This document shows, in pieces, positions 22,901-29,007 of a stretch of 64,000 nucleotides of DNA. The notes beneath the pieces are model-generated. The model was not told the DNA's origin and ran no database searches. It saw nothing but the letters and a program-made list of their open reading frames with translations. Where the stretch lies: positions 27,002,039 to 27,066,038 of the forward strand of contig CM070584.1 of the NCBI GenBank assembly GCA_036346355.1. The letters are read 5' to 3'. This DNA comes from Rhipidocladum racemiflorum (taxonomy: Eukaryota > Streptophyta > Magnoliopsida > Poales > Poaceae). The position numbers and the translations under genes were made by a program. Within the stretch, counting starts at the first letter, position 1. Each line of letters starts with the position of its first letter.

Positions 22901-24839
22901 CTCCTTAGGAATAACAGGTGTGGCAGGGGGAGCAGGACGAGGCGGACAAGATAGCTCGCCGGTAAGAAACTCGCACAGGCGCTGACCACGCATGTGAAGA
23001 CGCATATGGAGAACCCAGTCTCAAATAAAAAATGACCGGGCAACGAGGAACAGAGACGGTGCCTGAAAAACCAGAAGACGAAGACATTTTTTTCTCACCT
23101 CACCTCACGGACGTGACCCTTCTTCGCAATCAAGTCGCACGGACGTGAACCTCCTCCCTTTTCTGATGGCCCGCACAAAGCAGACGGCGAGGAAGTCGAC
23201 CGGCGGCAAGGCGCCGCGGAAGCAGTTGGCGACGAAGGCGGCGCGTAAGTTGGCCCCGGCCACAGGCGGCTTGAAGAAGCCGCACACCGCTTCTGCCCCT
23301 GGAAGAGCACGGAGCTGCTGATTCGCAAGCTGCCATTCCAGCGCCTGGTGCGGGATATCGCGCAGGATTTCAAGACCGACCTCCGCTTTCAGAGCTCCGC
23401 CGTTGCCACGCTGCAGGAAGCCGCCTAGGCGTACCTCGTCGGGTTCTTCGAGGACACCAACCTCTGCCGAGGCGGCGGAGCGAGCAGATCAGGCCGAGGC
23501 GGTGCCGGTGTCGTACGGGCGGCAGGACAAGCGGGCCGGGGAGCGAGCAAAGGGCGTCAGGAGGCGTAGGGGCGACGAGCCACAACGGCGTTGCGACAGC
23601 AGGCAGACGACGGCTGGAGGCACCACAACGGGAGGCCAAGGCGACGACTAAATGCGCTGCAACGGGAGGCAGATCCGGTCGACTTCAAATCGGCGTTGGT
23701 CAAGAAGGCGGCTAGTGACGCCGCTACGGGAGGCTGTCGTTGTGGCGAAAGAGACGAAGAACCGACGGGAAAGCTGGCAGAAAGAGAGGACCAACGGAGG
23801 AGCCTAACCCTAGTTTTGGCTCTGATACCATGTTATGAATAGCACTTGTATTCATCATGAGGCCAATGGGACAGTATATATACATGTACATGAGGTCAAG
23901 CAATAGGACTCTATCTCTAACCTAGTATGTATACAAGGAATAGGACTATCTCTAACAGTTTTGATGATTTGAATCCTACTCAAGATGGTTTTTGCCATAT
24001 TGGCAGCTACATCATCGAGTTTTGGTAATGAGGATCCACTTCAAGGGTATTGATATCAACACCATGGACCTCTTTCTCACTCCTTTTCTCTCTATATACA
24101 TTCTCTTCTTCTCGTCATCGTTCCTCTCATTTGGATCTACATCAACAAATATTGATGACATGGCTGCCAACATAGCAAAAACCACAAAAATCATCCTAAG
24201 TTGGATCCATATCAGCTAAATCGCTCTTTAAAACCGTCTTAAGGTGTACATTGACTCGGTTTCATAAGTTTGGGGCCTTAAATACCCAGTTTTATAGTTG
24301 AGGGTGTTAAATGGACTTTTTAGAAAACTGAGGTGTGTAAAATGGACTTATTCGTTTATAAATCTGCCCACAGAAAACTGCATGGTCCATAAATACCCCA
24401 AACAAAAAACAGTTCTCGAAACTATTAAATCTTGTCATATTGCTGTCTACAATTCTTGTTTCTAGGGCTCAAAAACAAATACATGCTTAAAATATTCTTC
24501 TCCCTCCCGTCCAGACTCAGTGCTGCTCCAATTTGTGGAGCAAAGTACCACTATCTAGAATTTTGGTTATATTTGGGGAGATACATTGATTCTGTAATCA
24601 GTGCTCATATATATGTAATAAAGGTGCATGATCTTAATTACCCTGTTATATATATCTAAATACTTGAGTCATTATGCACTCATTCCGGAAGACTCCACTG
24701 GAACTTTGTAGGAATATTATGTGCTTCATAGTTCATAGTTCCTACACAATTCAGCTAACTTCATTTTGTCGTATTGTTTTTTTTTCAGGAACTGCAAGCA
24801 ATGAACGTTGTTCCACGCTTAAAGTTAACAGAAGGATGA
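1946..24839 (+). CDS. NRPC2: DNA-directed RNA polymerase III subunit 2, C-terminal half (17 exons, 5' end outside window)
   Basis: Exons: 1946-2050, 2133-2213, 2290-2436, 2508-2552, 2818-2895, 2968-3107, 3224-3323, 4167-4285, 4410-4545, 4629-4759, 5123-5248, 5323-5378, 6250-6320, 7632-7716, 7813-7916, 8300-8428 and 24789-24839. They join in phase to 567 codons plus TGA; the family is about 1150 residues, so this is the C-terminal half. Identity rests on Pol III-type signatures: LIPYPHHNQSPRNTYQ, SYSGYDIEDAIVMNKSS at window residues 171-187 (the E-D pair near the catalytic centre of beta-type subunits), VGDKFSSRHGQKG (318-330), LDKMHARASGPR, and the C-terminal zinc site C510/C513/C528/C531. 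It ends QAMNVVPRLKLTEG. The protein is the second-largest subunit of nuclear Pol III, which transcribes tRNA and 5S rRNA genes and forms half of the active-site cleft. Splice sites are GT-AG except introns 3 and 4, which are GC-AG. No exon carries a stop or frameshift. The last intron is 16.4 kb of nested transposons. Confidence 0.93.
2437..2507 (+). other. NRPC2 GC-AG intron (first of two)
   Basis: The upstream exon ends ACTTATCAG and is followed by gcaagg, a good GC-type donor context. The acceptor is tcgtttgcag. Only this junction keeps the conserved reading ...SPRNTYQ|CAMGKQAMG intact; no GT donor nearby does so. Confidence 0.8.
2553..2817 (+). other. NRPC2 GC-AG intron (second of two)
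   Basis: The exon ends ATATAATCAG followed by gcaaga; the acceptor is tgtgctgcag. The joined reading is NIAYNQ|LFRADSLLYLL, as expected for the family. Two GC donors in adjacent introns is uncommon. Confidence 0.75.
2901..2927. repeat. (TC)n microsatellite in NRPC2 intron
   Basis: About 13 TC repeats start 5 bases after the splice donor at 2896. Confidence 0.95.
3324..4166 (+). other. NRPC2 intron, 843 bp, no recognised element
   Basis: AT-rich intron with a GT donor (gggtatc) and a strong polypyrimidine tract before tgacag. I see no terminal inverted repeat, LTR or coding remnant in it. Confidence 0.7.
5379..6249 (+). other. NRPC2 intron, 871 bp, no recognised element
   Basis: This intron separates GKDFLYS(G) from (G)ILGHPLQAYIF; the G codon is split. 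Open frames inside have no recognisable motifs. The tract 5620-5950 looks repeat-derived, but I could not find its boundaries. Confidence 0.6.
6360..6941. mobile_element. Tourist-like (PIF/Harbinger) MITE, 582 bp
   Basis: It starts GAGCATCTCCAGCAG and ends in the inverse, CTGGAGATGCTC. The two ends are flanked by the trinucleotide tta (6357-6359 and 6942-6944), the usual PIF/Harbinger duplication. There is no coding capacity. It sits in the NRPC2 intron between exons 13 and 14. Confidence 0.88.
6945..7631 (+). other. Rest of NRPC2 intron 13, nothing recognised
   Basis: AT-rich intron DNA with an A16-type homopolymer near 7470. No element ends or coding remnants were seen. Confidence 0.6.
8821..8953 (-). 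repeat. Copia A 3' LTR
   Basis: 133 bp, TGTTATGAATAG...CTAACA. The run cccccct directly beyond it (8954-8960) is the polypurine tract on the minus strand. It aligns with the 127-bp LTR at 23831 with a few substitutions and small indels. Confidence 0.92.
8954..9946 (-). pseudogene. Copia A reverse transcriptase C-terminus and RNase H
   Basis: Minus strand from 9946: YVDDMIITGDD (catalytic YVDD), LGPLRYFLGIEVF, then RYRHLVGSLVYLGVTRPDIS, YSDATWASDHSDRRS (RNase H acidic residue), SSAEAELRAMA and HIGVDASYMR. A frameshift near 9724 separates the RT end from the RNase H part, and another precedes the C-terminus near 9030. It continues the RT fragment at 19902-20536 after removal of hAT-2 and Copia B. 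Confidence 0.9.
10433..12327 (-). pseudogene. hAT-2 transposase, N-terminally deleted
   Basis: Minus strand from 12327: CTLMSDGWTDRRGRHLINF, FFLESVDASSQSADARMLA, VVQVVTDNGANFK, then an apparent intron or insertion near 12010-12090, PCAAHCLDLMLEDIGK, FIYRHGRLLDAMRE and RPAATRFATSFLTLQSL. Further fragments continue at 11537-11289 (MDIIERRWVNQMEQKLHGAA, FLNPNRFF), 11112-10930, and the acidic C-terminus at 10813-10433 (PLILEEFQWDNEWVEM, poly-Asp/Glu tail). The BED finger and N-terminus seen in hAT-1 are missing; the coding sequence stops at about 12330, close to the palindrome at 12412. It could bind or catalyse nothing alone. Confidence 0.85.
12412..12544. repeat. Near-perfect 133-bp palindrome (inverted repeat, essentially no loop)
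   Basis: The arms 12412-12477 and 12478-12544 are reverse complements except for a 2-base difference and one indel. The centre is gccgacag|ctgtcggc. The outer ends read agtgcttgagc and gctcaagcact. The transcript of either strand would fold into a ~65-bp hairpin. It lies inside hAT-2, just upstream of the truncated transposase. Confidence 0.95.
13303..13539 (+). repeat. Copia B 5' LTR
   Basis: 237 bp, TGATAGAATAAGTCC...CTACTAACA. It has TG/CA ends, is followed by agTGGTATCAGAGC, and contains a TATA-like tataaata near 13419. Confidence 0.9.
13542..13553 (+). other. Copia B primer binding site
   Basis: TGGTATCAGAGC two bases after the LTR, initiator-Met tRNA type. The same motif recurs at 19792-19803 in the displaced leader copy. 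Confidence 0.9.
13631..13970. mobile_element. Tourist-like MITE in Copia B leader, 340 bp
   Basis: The left end is GGGCCTGTTTGGATCC and the right end inverted is GAAATTTGTTTGGATCC. Long inverted subterminal repeats of agctaatagttagc type follow. The flanking trinucleotide is taa (13628-13630, 13971-13973). No coding capacity. The displaced leader copy at 19788-19901 lacks it, so the MITE arrived independently of that copy. Confidence 0.85.
14069..18475 (+). pseudogene. Copia B gag-pol, many frameshifts
   Basis: Start MSEEAISALRPPRPRHK at 14069. The gag tail VQKLFRRIPERYKQIARSIE (14912-15232) is UBN2-like. Knuckle remnant GHWAKECRYHD; protease WCLDTGATHHMTGRREFF (about 15550); pre-integrase WQWHERFGHLHFEALK; integrase HGDLCGPVTPA, LVDDLSRYMW and VLTDNGGEFHD (16138-16413), then broken. 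RT (16935-18029) shows WKVFKLKRDEAG-type spacing, KARLVARGFVQQEGIDFDDA, HHMDVKSTFLNGDL and VVDDLVITAPG. RNase H shows VGYSDNDHGGDIDTSKSTSG and LSSCEAEYIAVED. Single-base deletions are very frequent in this GC-rich stretch, so frame loss may be partly an assembly artefact. Confidence 0.88.
18741..18752 (+). other. Copia B polypurine tract
   Basis: ttagggggagaa directly precedes the LTR start TGATGGAATAAG at 18753. It would prime plus-strand synthesis. Confidence 0.85.
18753..18850. repeat. Fold-back palindrome of LTR starts in Copia B
   Basis: Two perfect 40-bp arms (18753-18792 and 18811-18850) made of the LTR start in opposite directions surround an 18-bp spacer. The spacer is the inverted form of the next LTR bases. 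In the intact LTR (13303) the same position contains gtcct ... aggac, a 5-bp inverted repeat around that 18-bp loop, so the junction lies at a small natural hairpin. Confidence 0.95.
18851..19787 (-). pseudogene. Inverted partial copy of Copia B RT end and RNase H
   Basis: Minus strand: VVITGTKDVEVTVFKEEMK (from 19790), LGPLSFYLGIEVHQDDSGIT, AYAKRVVELAGLTDCN, then frameshifts, HGGDIDTSKSTSGIL and LSSCEAEYIAVEDSGTLACS. It ends with a purine tract (aggaggagaa) before the palindrome. It matches 17815-18752 of the direct copy closely but not exactly and is less damaged in the RT part. Confidence 0.88.
19788..19901 (+). repeat. Displaced Copia B PBS and leader segment
   Basis: caagTGGTATCAGAGCC and the following ~100 bp repeat 13540-13625 plus 13974-13998, minus the MITE. 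It ends at the Copia A junction without an LTR. Confidence 0.88.
19902..23087 (-). pseudogene. Copia A gag-protease-integrase-RT N-terminal part
   Basis: Gag begins MSSSSGFSGTV (23087, minus) and carries a UBN2-type region (MWEHLRNSYEP). The zinc knuckle CTYCNKNGHVESS is near 22250, lacking the usual final Cys in frame. Protease shows ILDSGASFHMT near 22000. The pre-integrase region shows QWHHRLGHL. Integrase (21461-20997) shows FDLVHSDVWGP, RADSAGEYLS and AQNGVAERKHRHLLE, so the D-D-E residues are present. RT starts WQHAMAEEIAALERIGTWDL and runs through KARLVARGFKQEHGHDYDET and SQLDVKNAFLNGELHEEVYM to FERFSTVITAG, where Copia B interrupts. The next codons, FSASAHDPAL, lie at 13272-13302. Several frame changes make it non-functional. 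Confidence 0.9.
23166..23467 (+). pseudogene. Histone H3.1-type pseudogene captured in Copia A leader (antisense to the element)
   Basis: The + strand reads M-ARTKQTARKSTGGKAPRKQ then LATKAARKLAPATGGLKKPH without an intron. It continues in a shifted frame as KSTELLIRKLPFQRLVRDI, AQDFKTDLRFQSSAVATLQE and AYLVGFFEDTNLC. Ala31, Ser87 and Ala90 mark canonical H3.1 rather than H3.3; K4, K9, K27 and K36 positions are kept but S28 is Leu and V35 is Leu. A 2-bp insertion follows PH, roughly 11 codons of the alphaN region are missing, a TAG replaces the Glu after LQEAA, and the last ~25 residues are absent. It lies between the primer site and gag of Copia A, so it would ride in the element's untranslated leader. 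It cannot make a functional nucleosomal histone. Confidence 0.93.
23818..23830 (-). other. Copia A primer binding site
   Basis: On the minus strand TGGTATCAGAGCC abuts the LTR directly. This is the usual complement to the 3' end of initiator methionine tRNA in plant Copia elements. Confidence 0.92.
23831..23957 (-). repeat. Copia A 5' LTR
   Basis: 127 bp, the same sequence family as 8821-8953, with TG/CA ends. It is short for Copia. Confidence 0.92.
24355..24788 (+). other. Right part of last NRPC2 intron
   Basis: About 430 bp of ordinary AT-rich intron after the MITE duplication, ending in a T-rich tract and ttcag acceptor at 24788. No other element seen. Confidence 0.7.
24789..24839 (+). 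other. NRPC2: Terminal NRPC2 exon (last 16 codons and stop)
   Basis: This reads ELQAMNVVPRLKLTEG-stop in phase 0 after ...PYACKLLFQ at 8428. It was found by matching the conserved end of Pol III subunit 2, not by length. The exon is 16.36 kb from its neighbour. Confidence 0.93.
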
Positions 24840-25941
24840 CTTAAAATGTGATGTTGAAGCACTGTTGATTTCAAAGGAAGATAGGAGCCTCTGAGGTGAA
24901 TCGATCCCCATTTTCTTGGCAGATACCTGCGGCCTATGAGCTTTGCAGCCAGATACCAGCCCGGCAAGCTCTAGCCTGTGGACGAGACGACTGCATTCTC
25001 ACAAGGATGCAAAGCAGAATGTGTTTAGGCTGATCAATCTTGGGCACGTGGCATGGTTTCTGTATACAATGGGTAGATCTGAAATTCTCTTGATATGAAG
25101 AGGGGGAAATGAGGGGAAGTAAAAGGAGCATGACAACCGATAGCAGAATCACATCACACCAGCTGTACAGTAGACAGGCTTGGTTTGCCATGCAAATTTG
25201 CAGGAACCCTCCTACTTATCATTTGCACTTTGAATGCAGAGCTCTCAGAGACACCTGGAATATTGGTCTTGTTTCAGTTTTACGCAGATGCATTCATTCG
25301 TAGTACGTTCATTCATGTTGCAAGGGTGGTGGAGGTAGAGTGCTTTTCTGATTCTTCTCGGAAGAGTGCTTTTCTGATTCTTCTCGGAATTAATGTGTTG
25401 TTTTCTGTTCTCTATATGTATGGTTCCTTTCTGAATTTTGCAAGTAATAAGGGGAGGGCGATGAAACCGAGTCTCGAATATATTGTTGAACATATGATTC
25501 GCGGGAAAAAATAAAATAAGAAACCAAATTCATCCAAGGGGGCGGTCACTCCAGTCATCTGTTTGGCGGGAACCAACCGAAGCAAGTACTAGTTGTCAAG
25601 CAAGGATGATGGGTTGATCAAAGCTTTGTGATTCTGCAGATGTCTCACTCGGCAGTTTGGGTCTTTCCGTGCGTGTCAGCCTGCAGTAGGTGCAACAACA
25701 CATACGTATCGTGGATAAGCTCGAGTGACGACCTGTGCTGAGAAGACATCTCGTGACAGAATCAAAGAGCACAATTTACTTGTAGCCTAGGAGGGTCCAG
25801 CTTTGCTAGATCATTCCCATTTCCAGGCCCCACCTGTGCGCCCGCAGCTGCCGTCACCGTCACTGCCATGGCCAACGCCGCCCACACTACCGGGTCCATT
25901 ATTAAAACTGCCTGCTGCTGCTGCTTCTTGGTCTCTCGAAG
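24840..25941 (+). other. NRPC2 3' UTR and intergenic DNA
   Basis: No second coding exon follows. A possible polyadenylation context (aataaaataag) is near 25509. A 45-codon minus-strand frame at 25899-25762 (MDPVVWAALAMAVTV, hydrophobic start) has no recognised relatives and may be chance. The rest shows nothing I can name. Confidence 0.5.
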
Positions 25942-26395
25942 AGGAAAAAATCGTATTTGATACAAGTTTGAACTCGTATTTACGATATGATACAACCGTT
26001 TTAGATATTTACAAAAAAACCATTTATCTACGGTTCCTGGTTTACCATCAATGTATCTACCGCAAATGGGAACTGATCAAGGGCTTGTACCGCAAATGGG
26101 AAACCGGCTATGCCATAACCGGTTTATGGGGTACCATAAATGCATCTATGGTAACCCAGGAACCGGCCAAGGACACAAATTAATTTTTTTTTGTTTTTTT
26201 TCGAATTTTCAAATCGAGGTCATTCGAAATGCAAATAATTTTTAGTATGGAACTCAAAAATCAACGAGACAACTTTCTAATTGTGTGTAAAATCATTTAG
26301 ATTATGGATATGCAAAAATATTTTAGTTTTGTTTATTGTGCAACAAACAATGTCCAAGTTACGGTAAATTCGGATTTTTCATAATGGGCTGTTGC
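25942..26395. repeat. Left terminal inverted repeat of the GRF element
   Basis: 454 bp, reverse complement of 27752-28207 at high identity by eye. Inside are short repeats of accgcaaatgggaa and cataaccggtttatgg type. Confidence 0.9.
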
Positions 26396-26532
26396 AGTAG
26401 AGTACTTTATGGAGCTTCTACAGAATAGAAGTGAAAGGAGTGACAACGTTCGTTGTGATTACGAAGATGTCGTAAAACGTTAGCTTTAAATCGATGACAC
26501 TTATCGAAAACAACATCCATCACCTTTTGCAG

Positions 26533-26665
26533 TGACAAGTCTTGCAGCTTTGCCAAATAGTGACAGGGGTGCTGCTTTGCCAAAGCGTGACAGGGCGCGC
26601 AGCTTTTATAAAGCGTGATAGGCAGTGCAGCTTTGTCAAAGCGTGACAGACCATGCAGCTTGGCC
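26533..26665 (+). repeat. Degenerate ~32-bp tandem repeat upstream of the GRF gene
   Basis: About four units sharing gcagctttgccaaagcgtgacag. They lie directly upstream of the CCAAT/TATA region and may act as promoter repeats (inferred). Confidence 0.75.
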
Positions 26666-26691
26666 AATATGGGTCGATCGACCTATATAAG
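26662..26691 (+). promoter_or_regulatory. CCAAT and TATA boxes of the GRF gene
   Basis: ggccaat at 26662-26668 and ctatataag at 26683-26691, about 85 bp before the ATG at 26775. The spacing suits a plant Pol II core promoter. Confidence 0.65.
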
Positions 26692-26774
26692 GGCCATGCC
26701 CTCTTGCCTTCATTCTCACCAAACGAAAAGTAAGACAAGGGAAGGAGAAGAGGGAAAATACGAGGGATAAAAAT

Positions 26775-27351
26775 ATGCCGATGCGTGCAAGTGGAAAGGG
26801 AAAGGGGAAAACGAAGGAAGAGGGAGGCGCTTCGGGCTTTCCGCGCAATTTAGCGTACCAACAGCTCTTCCTACCTCCTGGGGTTGTCGCCATGTGTCTG
26901 TGTGGAGATCCATGCAGACTTGTCCGCTCTTGGGAAGTTCCAACTTGGAAGAGGAGGCAATGGAAGTGCCGCAACTACGCCTTCTACCCGCCGGAGAAGA
27001 GCCTGAAGAATCGCCAGTTGGCAATAATCATACGTCTTTCATAGTATTTCCACGTAACACATTGCTAATTTATGTATTATGCAGTCGCCTCCGCCACTGT
27101 GTGAATTTGAGGAGTGGTTTGACATGGAGATCAACCCCGAAGATCAAAGGCTCCTAGATCAAGCCAACCGGAACGAGGAGCATAGGCGGCAGCTACAACA
27201 GGATCATGATGCCGCACGCGAGGAGGCACGTAGGAAAGAAGCGGAGGAGAAGAAGGCCGAGAGAGAGAGGAAGTGAGAGAGGGCGCATTGTGCCAGAGAA
27301 GCCCCACCAGAGGCATGGACGAAGGGGAAGTGGCCTCGATGCACTCAGTAG
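26775..27351 (+). pseudogene. GRF-type zinc-finger protein of a TE-borne family, with a premature stop
   Basis: Exon 1 starts MPMRASGKGKGKTKEEGG at 26775 and holds a compact zinc motif, CLCGDPCRLVRSWE then RRQWKCRNYAFYPPE: C-x-C near the start and a later C, GRF-like. After a short intron (acceptor tatgcag at 27084) the second exon reads SPPPLCEFEEWFDMEI, then a charged coiled-coil-like tail EEARRKEAEEKKAERER. A TGA at 27274 interrupts it, and the family-typical end GKWPRCTQ-stop follows in the same frame to 27351. The donor site could not be placed in frame. I know this C-terminus from many panicoid proteins of unknown role; GRF fingers are thought to bind nucleic acid. Confidence 0.7.
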
Positions 27352-27751
27352 GCGTCTATGTTGTTTTTTCTGCGTTGGACTGTTATGTTGTGACTGTTAT
27401 TTTCCTTGTACATGGTACCGCTTTTAGTTTTAAACCGTAATAAAGAGTATGGTCTTTAACTAAACTTGATTTTAACATTTTAAATTTGCATGGAACATGC
27501 TACTTTTTGTGATATATTATGAACGCTTATAGTGTAATAAAAATTTACATATTTTTTTCCATTTGGAGGTTCGTAGCTTTCGATATGAATTATTGCAATT
27601 AAAATGGAAATAATTAATTTGGTGGTTCCTCCGAATTCTCCAGCATTAAAATATAAAATTTAAGCGAGTGAATTTAACCAAACTAATTAAACCAGATATG
27701 AAATTTCAATTTCATAAATACACAGCAACCGGTTTTTGAAAATCCGAGTAA

Positions 27752-28207
27752 GCAACAACCCGTTATGAAAAATTCGAATTTACCGTGACTTGGACATCGT
27801 TTATTGCACAATAAACAAAACTAAAATATTTTTGCATATCCATAATCTAAATGATTTTACACACAATTATAAAGTTGTCTCATTGATTTTTGAGTTCCAC
27901 ACCGAAAATTATTTGCATTTCGAATGACCTCGATTTGAAAATTAAAAAAAAAACAAAAAAAATTAATTTGTGGCCTTGGCCGGTTCCTGGGTTACCATAG
28001 ATGCATTTATGGCACCCCATAAACCGTCCATGGCATGGCCGGTTCCCCATTTGCGGTACAAGCCCTTGGCCGGTTCCCCATTTGCAGTAGATGCATTGAT
28101 GGTAAACCCCAGGAACCATAGATGAGTGATTTTTTTGTAAATATCTAAAACTGTTGTATCATATCGTAAATACGAGTTCAAACTTGTATCAAATACGATT
28201 TTTTCCT
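27752..28207. repeat. Right terminal inverted repeat of the GRF element
   Basis: 456 bp. It pairs with the left arm over its whole length, with scattered substitutions and small indels. Confidence 0.9.
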
Positions 28208-28212
28208 CGAAG

Positions 28213-29007
28213 AGACGGTTTTTGAATACGATGAGATGTGAGAGCCCCATACTAACCCTACAGATTTTTAAGTTTTAATTCTCCTTCAAAACATTTCAAT
28301 CTTAAAAACTTTGTTTCCAACATTTTGAAGGGCATGAGAAGTGGAATGACAAACATTTTCAGATTGTACTCTCTCTTAAAAGGATCAAGTTTTGAAGTTT
28401 GAGATGTGAACAAAACCATTTTGAAAGGTAAAATAAGAGAACATACTGTAGAGGGATGAGAATAGCAATCCACATTTTCACAAATAAGACCTAGTTGAAA
28501 ATAACATTTTGAGAGAAAAATTATCCTTAATTCTATCGACCATGCTAACTAAGGATTTTCTATAGTCGTATGAGCTCTGATACCACCTTTTGTGGGAACC
28601 CAAAAACATGGATCGAATCTCACTCGTGTGAAATCTTGGTTCTCGACCAACACCAAATTTTATAATCCTACTGAAATGGGAAAATTTGGGGGGAAAAAAA
28701 TTCAAATTTGCTACAGTAATCAAAAATATCGTCGAGATTTCGTCTATTTTAACCAAAATCTCGGTTTCTTTGCTGAAATATATTAAATTTTGGGCCGAAT
28801 TTTTATTTTTATGACTGGATTTGGCCAAATGTTGTTTCCTAATGCATTAGGTTGAAGAGATGAATTATAAATTTTTTTGTCCGACGTGGGATTTGATTGA
28901 ACCCTGGCATTGAGGACTTGAAAGCCTTAACCTTCACCTTCTAACCAGCTCAGCCTTCCAAACTTTCTTGCACTACCATGTGGCTTGATGGCATTTGTAG
29001 CCTCATC
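28213..29007. other. Intergenic/TE remnant DNA without a supported gene
   Basis: AT-rich. Minus-strand TGGTATCAGAGC occurs near 28570-28583, but I found no LTR next to it. The only other recognisable part is the tRNA-like piece at 28868-28962. Confidence 0.5.
28868..28962 (-). mobile_element. Possible tRNA-derived SINE fragment
   Basis: The minus strand carries a box-A-like ggctgagctggttagaagg and, about 50 bases on, a box-B-like ccagggttcaatcaaatccc with a small insertion. An A-rich stretch follows. Arms of a real tRNA cloverleaf do not form. This could also be chance. Confidence 0.35.

Larger units (their letters stand above)
8821..23957 (-). mobile_element. Copia A, Ty1/Copia LTR retrotransposon (minus strand, with two nested insertions)
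   Basis: The LTRs at 8821-8953 and 23831-23957 are flanked by the 5-bp duplication gtttt (8816-8820, 23958-23962). In minus orientation the order is 5' LTR, initiator-Met-type PBS, leader with a histone H3 pseudogene, gag, protease, integrase, reverse transcriptase, RNase H, purine tract, 3' LTR. PR-INT-RT-RH is the Copia order. Without the nested hAT-2 and Copia B it would be about 5.2 kb, a normal full-length size. The reading frame has stops and shifts, so the copy is defective. It lies in antisense inside the last NRPC2 intron. Confidence 0.93.
8688..24354. mobile_element. Mutator-like MITE, about 525 bp, split by Copia A
   Basis: The left arm begins GGAATAAGTCCATTTTGCAC and the right arm ends with its inverse, GTGTAAAATGGACTTATTCG. 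Both ends are flanked by the 9-bp repeat tttataaat (8679-8687 and 24355-24363), the Mutator-class size. The second inverted stretch, accctcaacta / tagttgagggt, also matches. Copia A occupies 8821-23957 inside it; the MITE arms are 133 bp and about 392 bp. There is no coding capacity. Confidence 0.85.
25942..28207. mobile_element. DNA element with ~455-bp terminal inverted repeats carrying a GRF zinc-finger gene
   Basis: The arms 25942-26395 and 27752-28207 are inverted repeats with outer ends AGGAAAAAATCGTATTTGAT / inverse. The flanking bases on both sides read cgaag (25937-25941, 28208-28212), a possible 5-bp duplication. Between the arms are a minisatellite, a TATA box, a protein-coding region on the + strand and an AT-rich 3' part. 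No transposase is visible, so it is non-autonomous. The superfamily is not settled: the repeats are Mutator-like in length but no 9-bp duplication was found. Confidence 0.85.

Noticed and set aside
23591..23842. 83-codon + frame near the Copia A LTR
   Set aside because: Covers leader and primer site in antisense; no motifs.
28570..28600. Minus-strand TGGTATCAGAGC resembling a primer site
   Set aside because: No LTR end (CA) or LTR pair next to it; left as an unexplained fragment.
28868..28962. Functional tRNA gene
   Set aside because: Only box-like segments; no acceptor stem pairing or intact cloverleaf. Listed as a possible SINE remnant.
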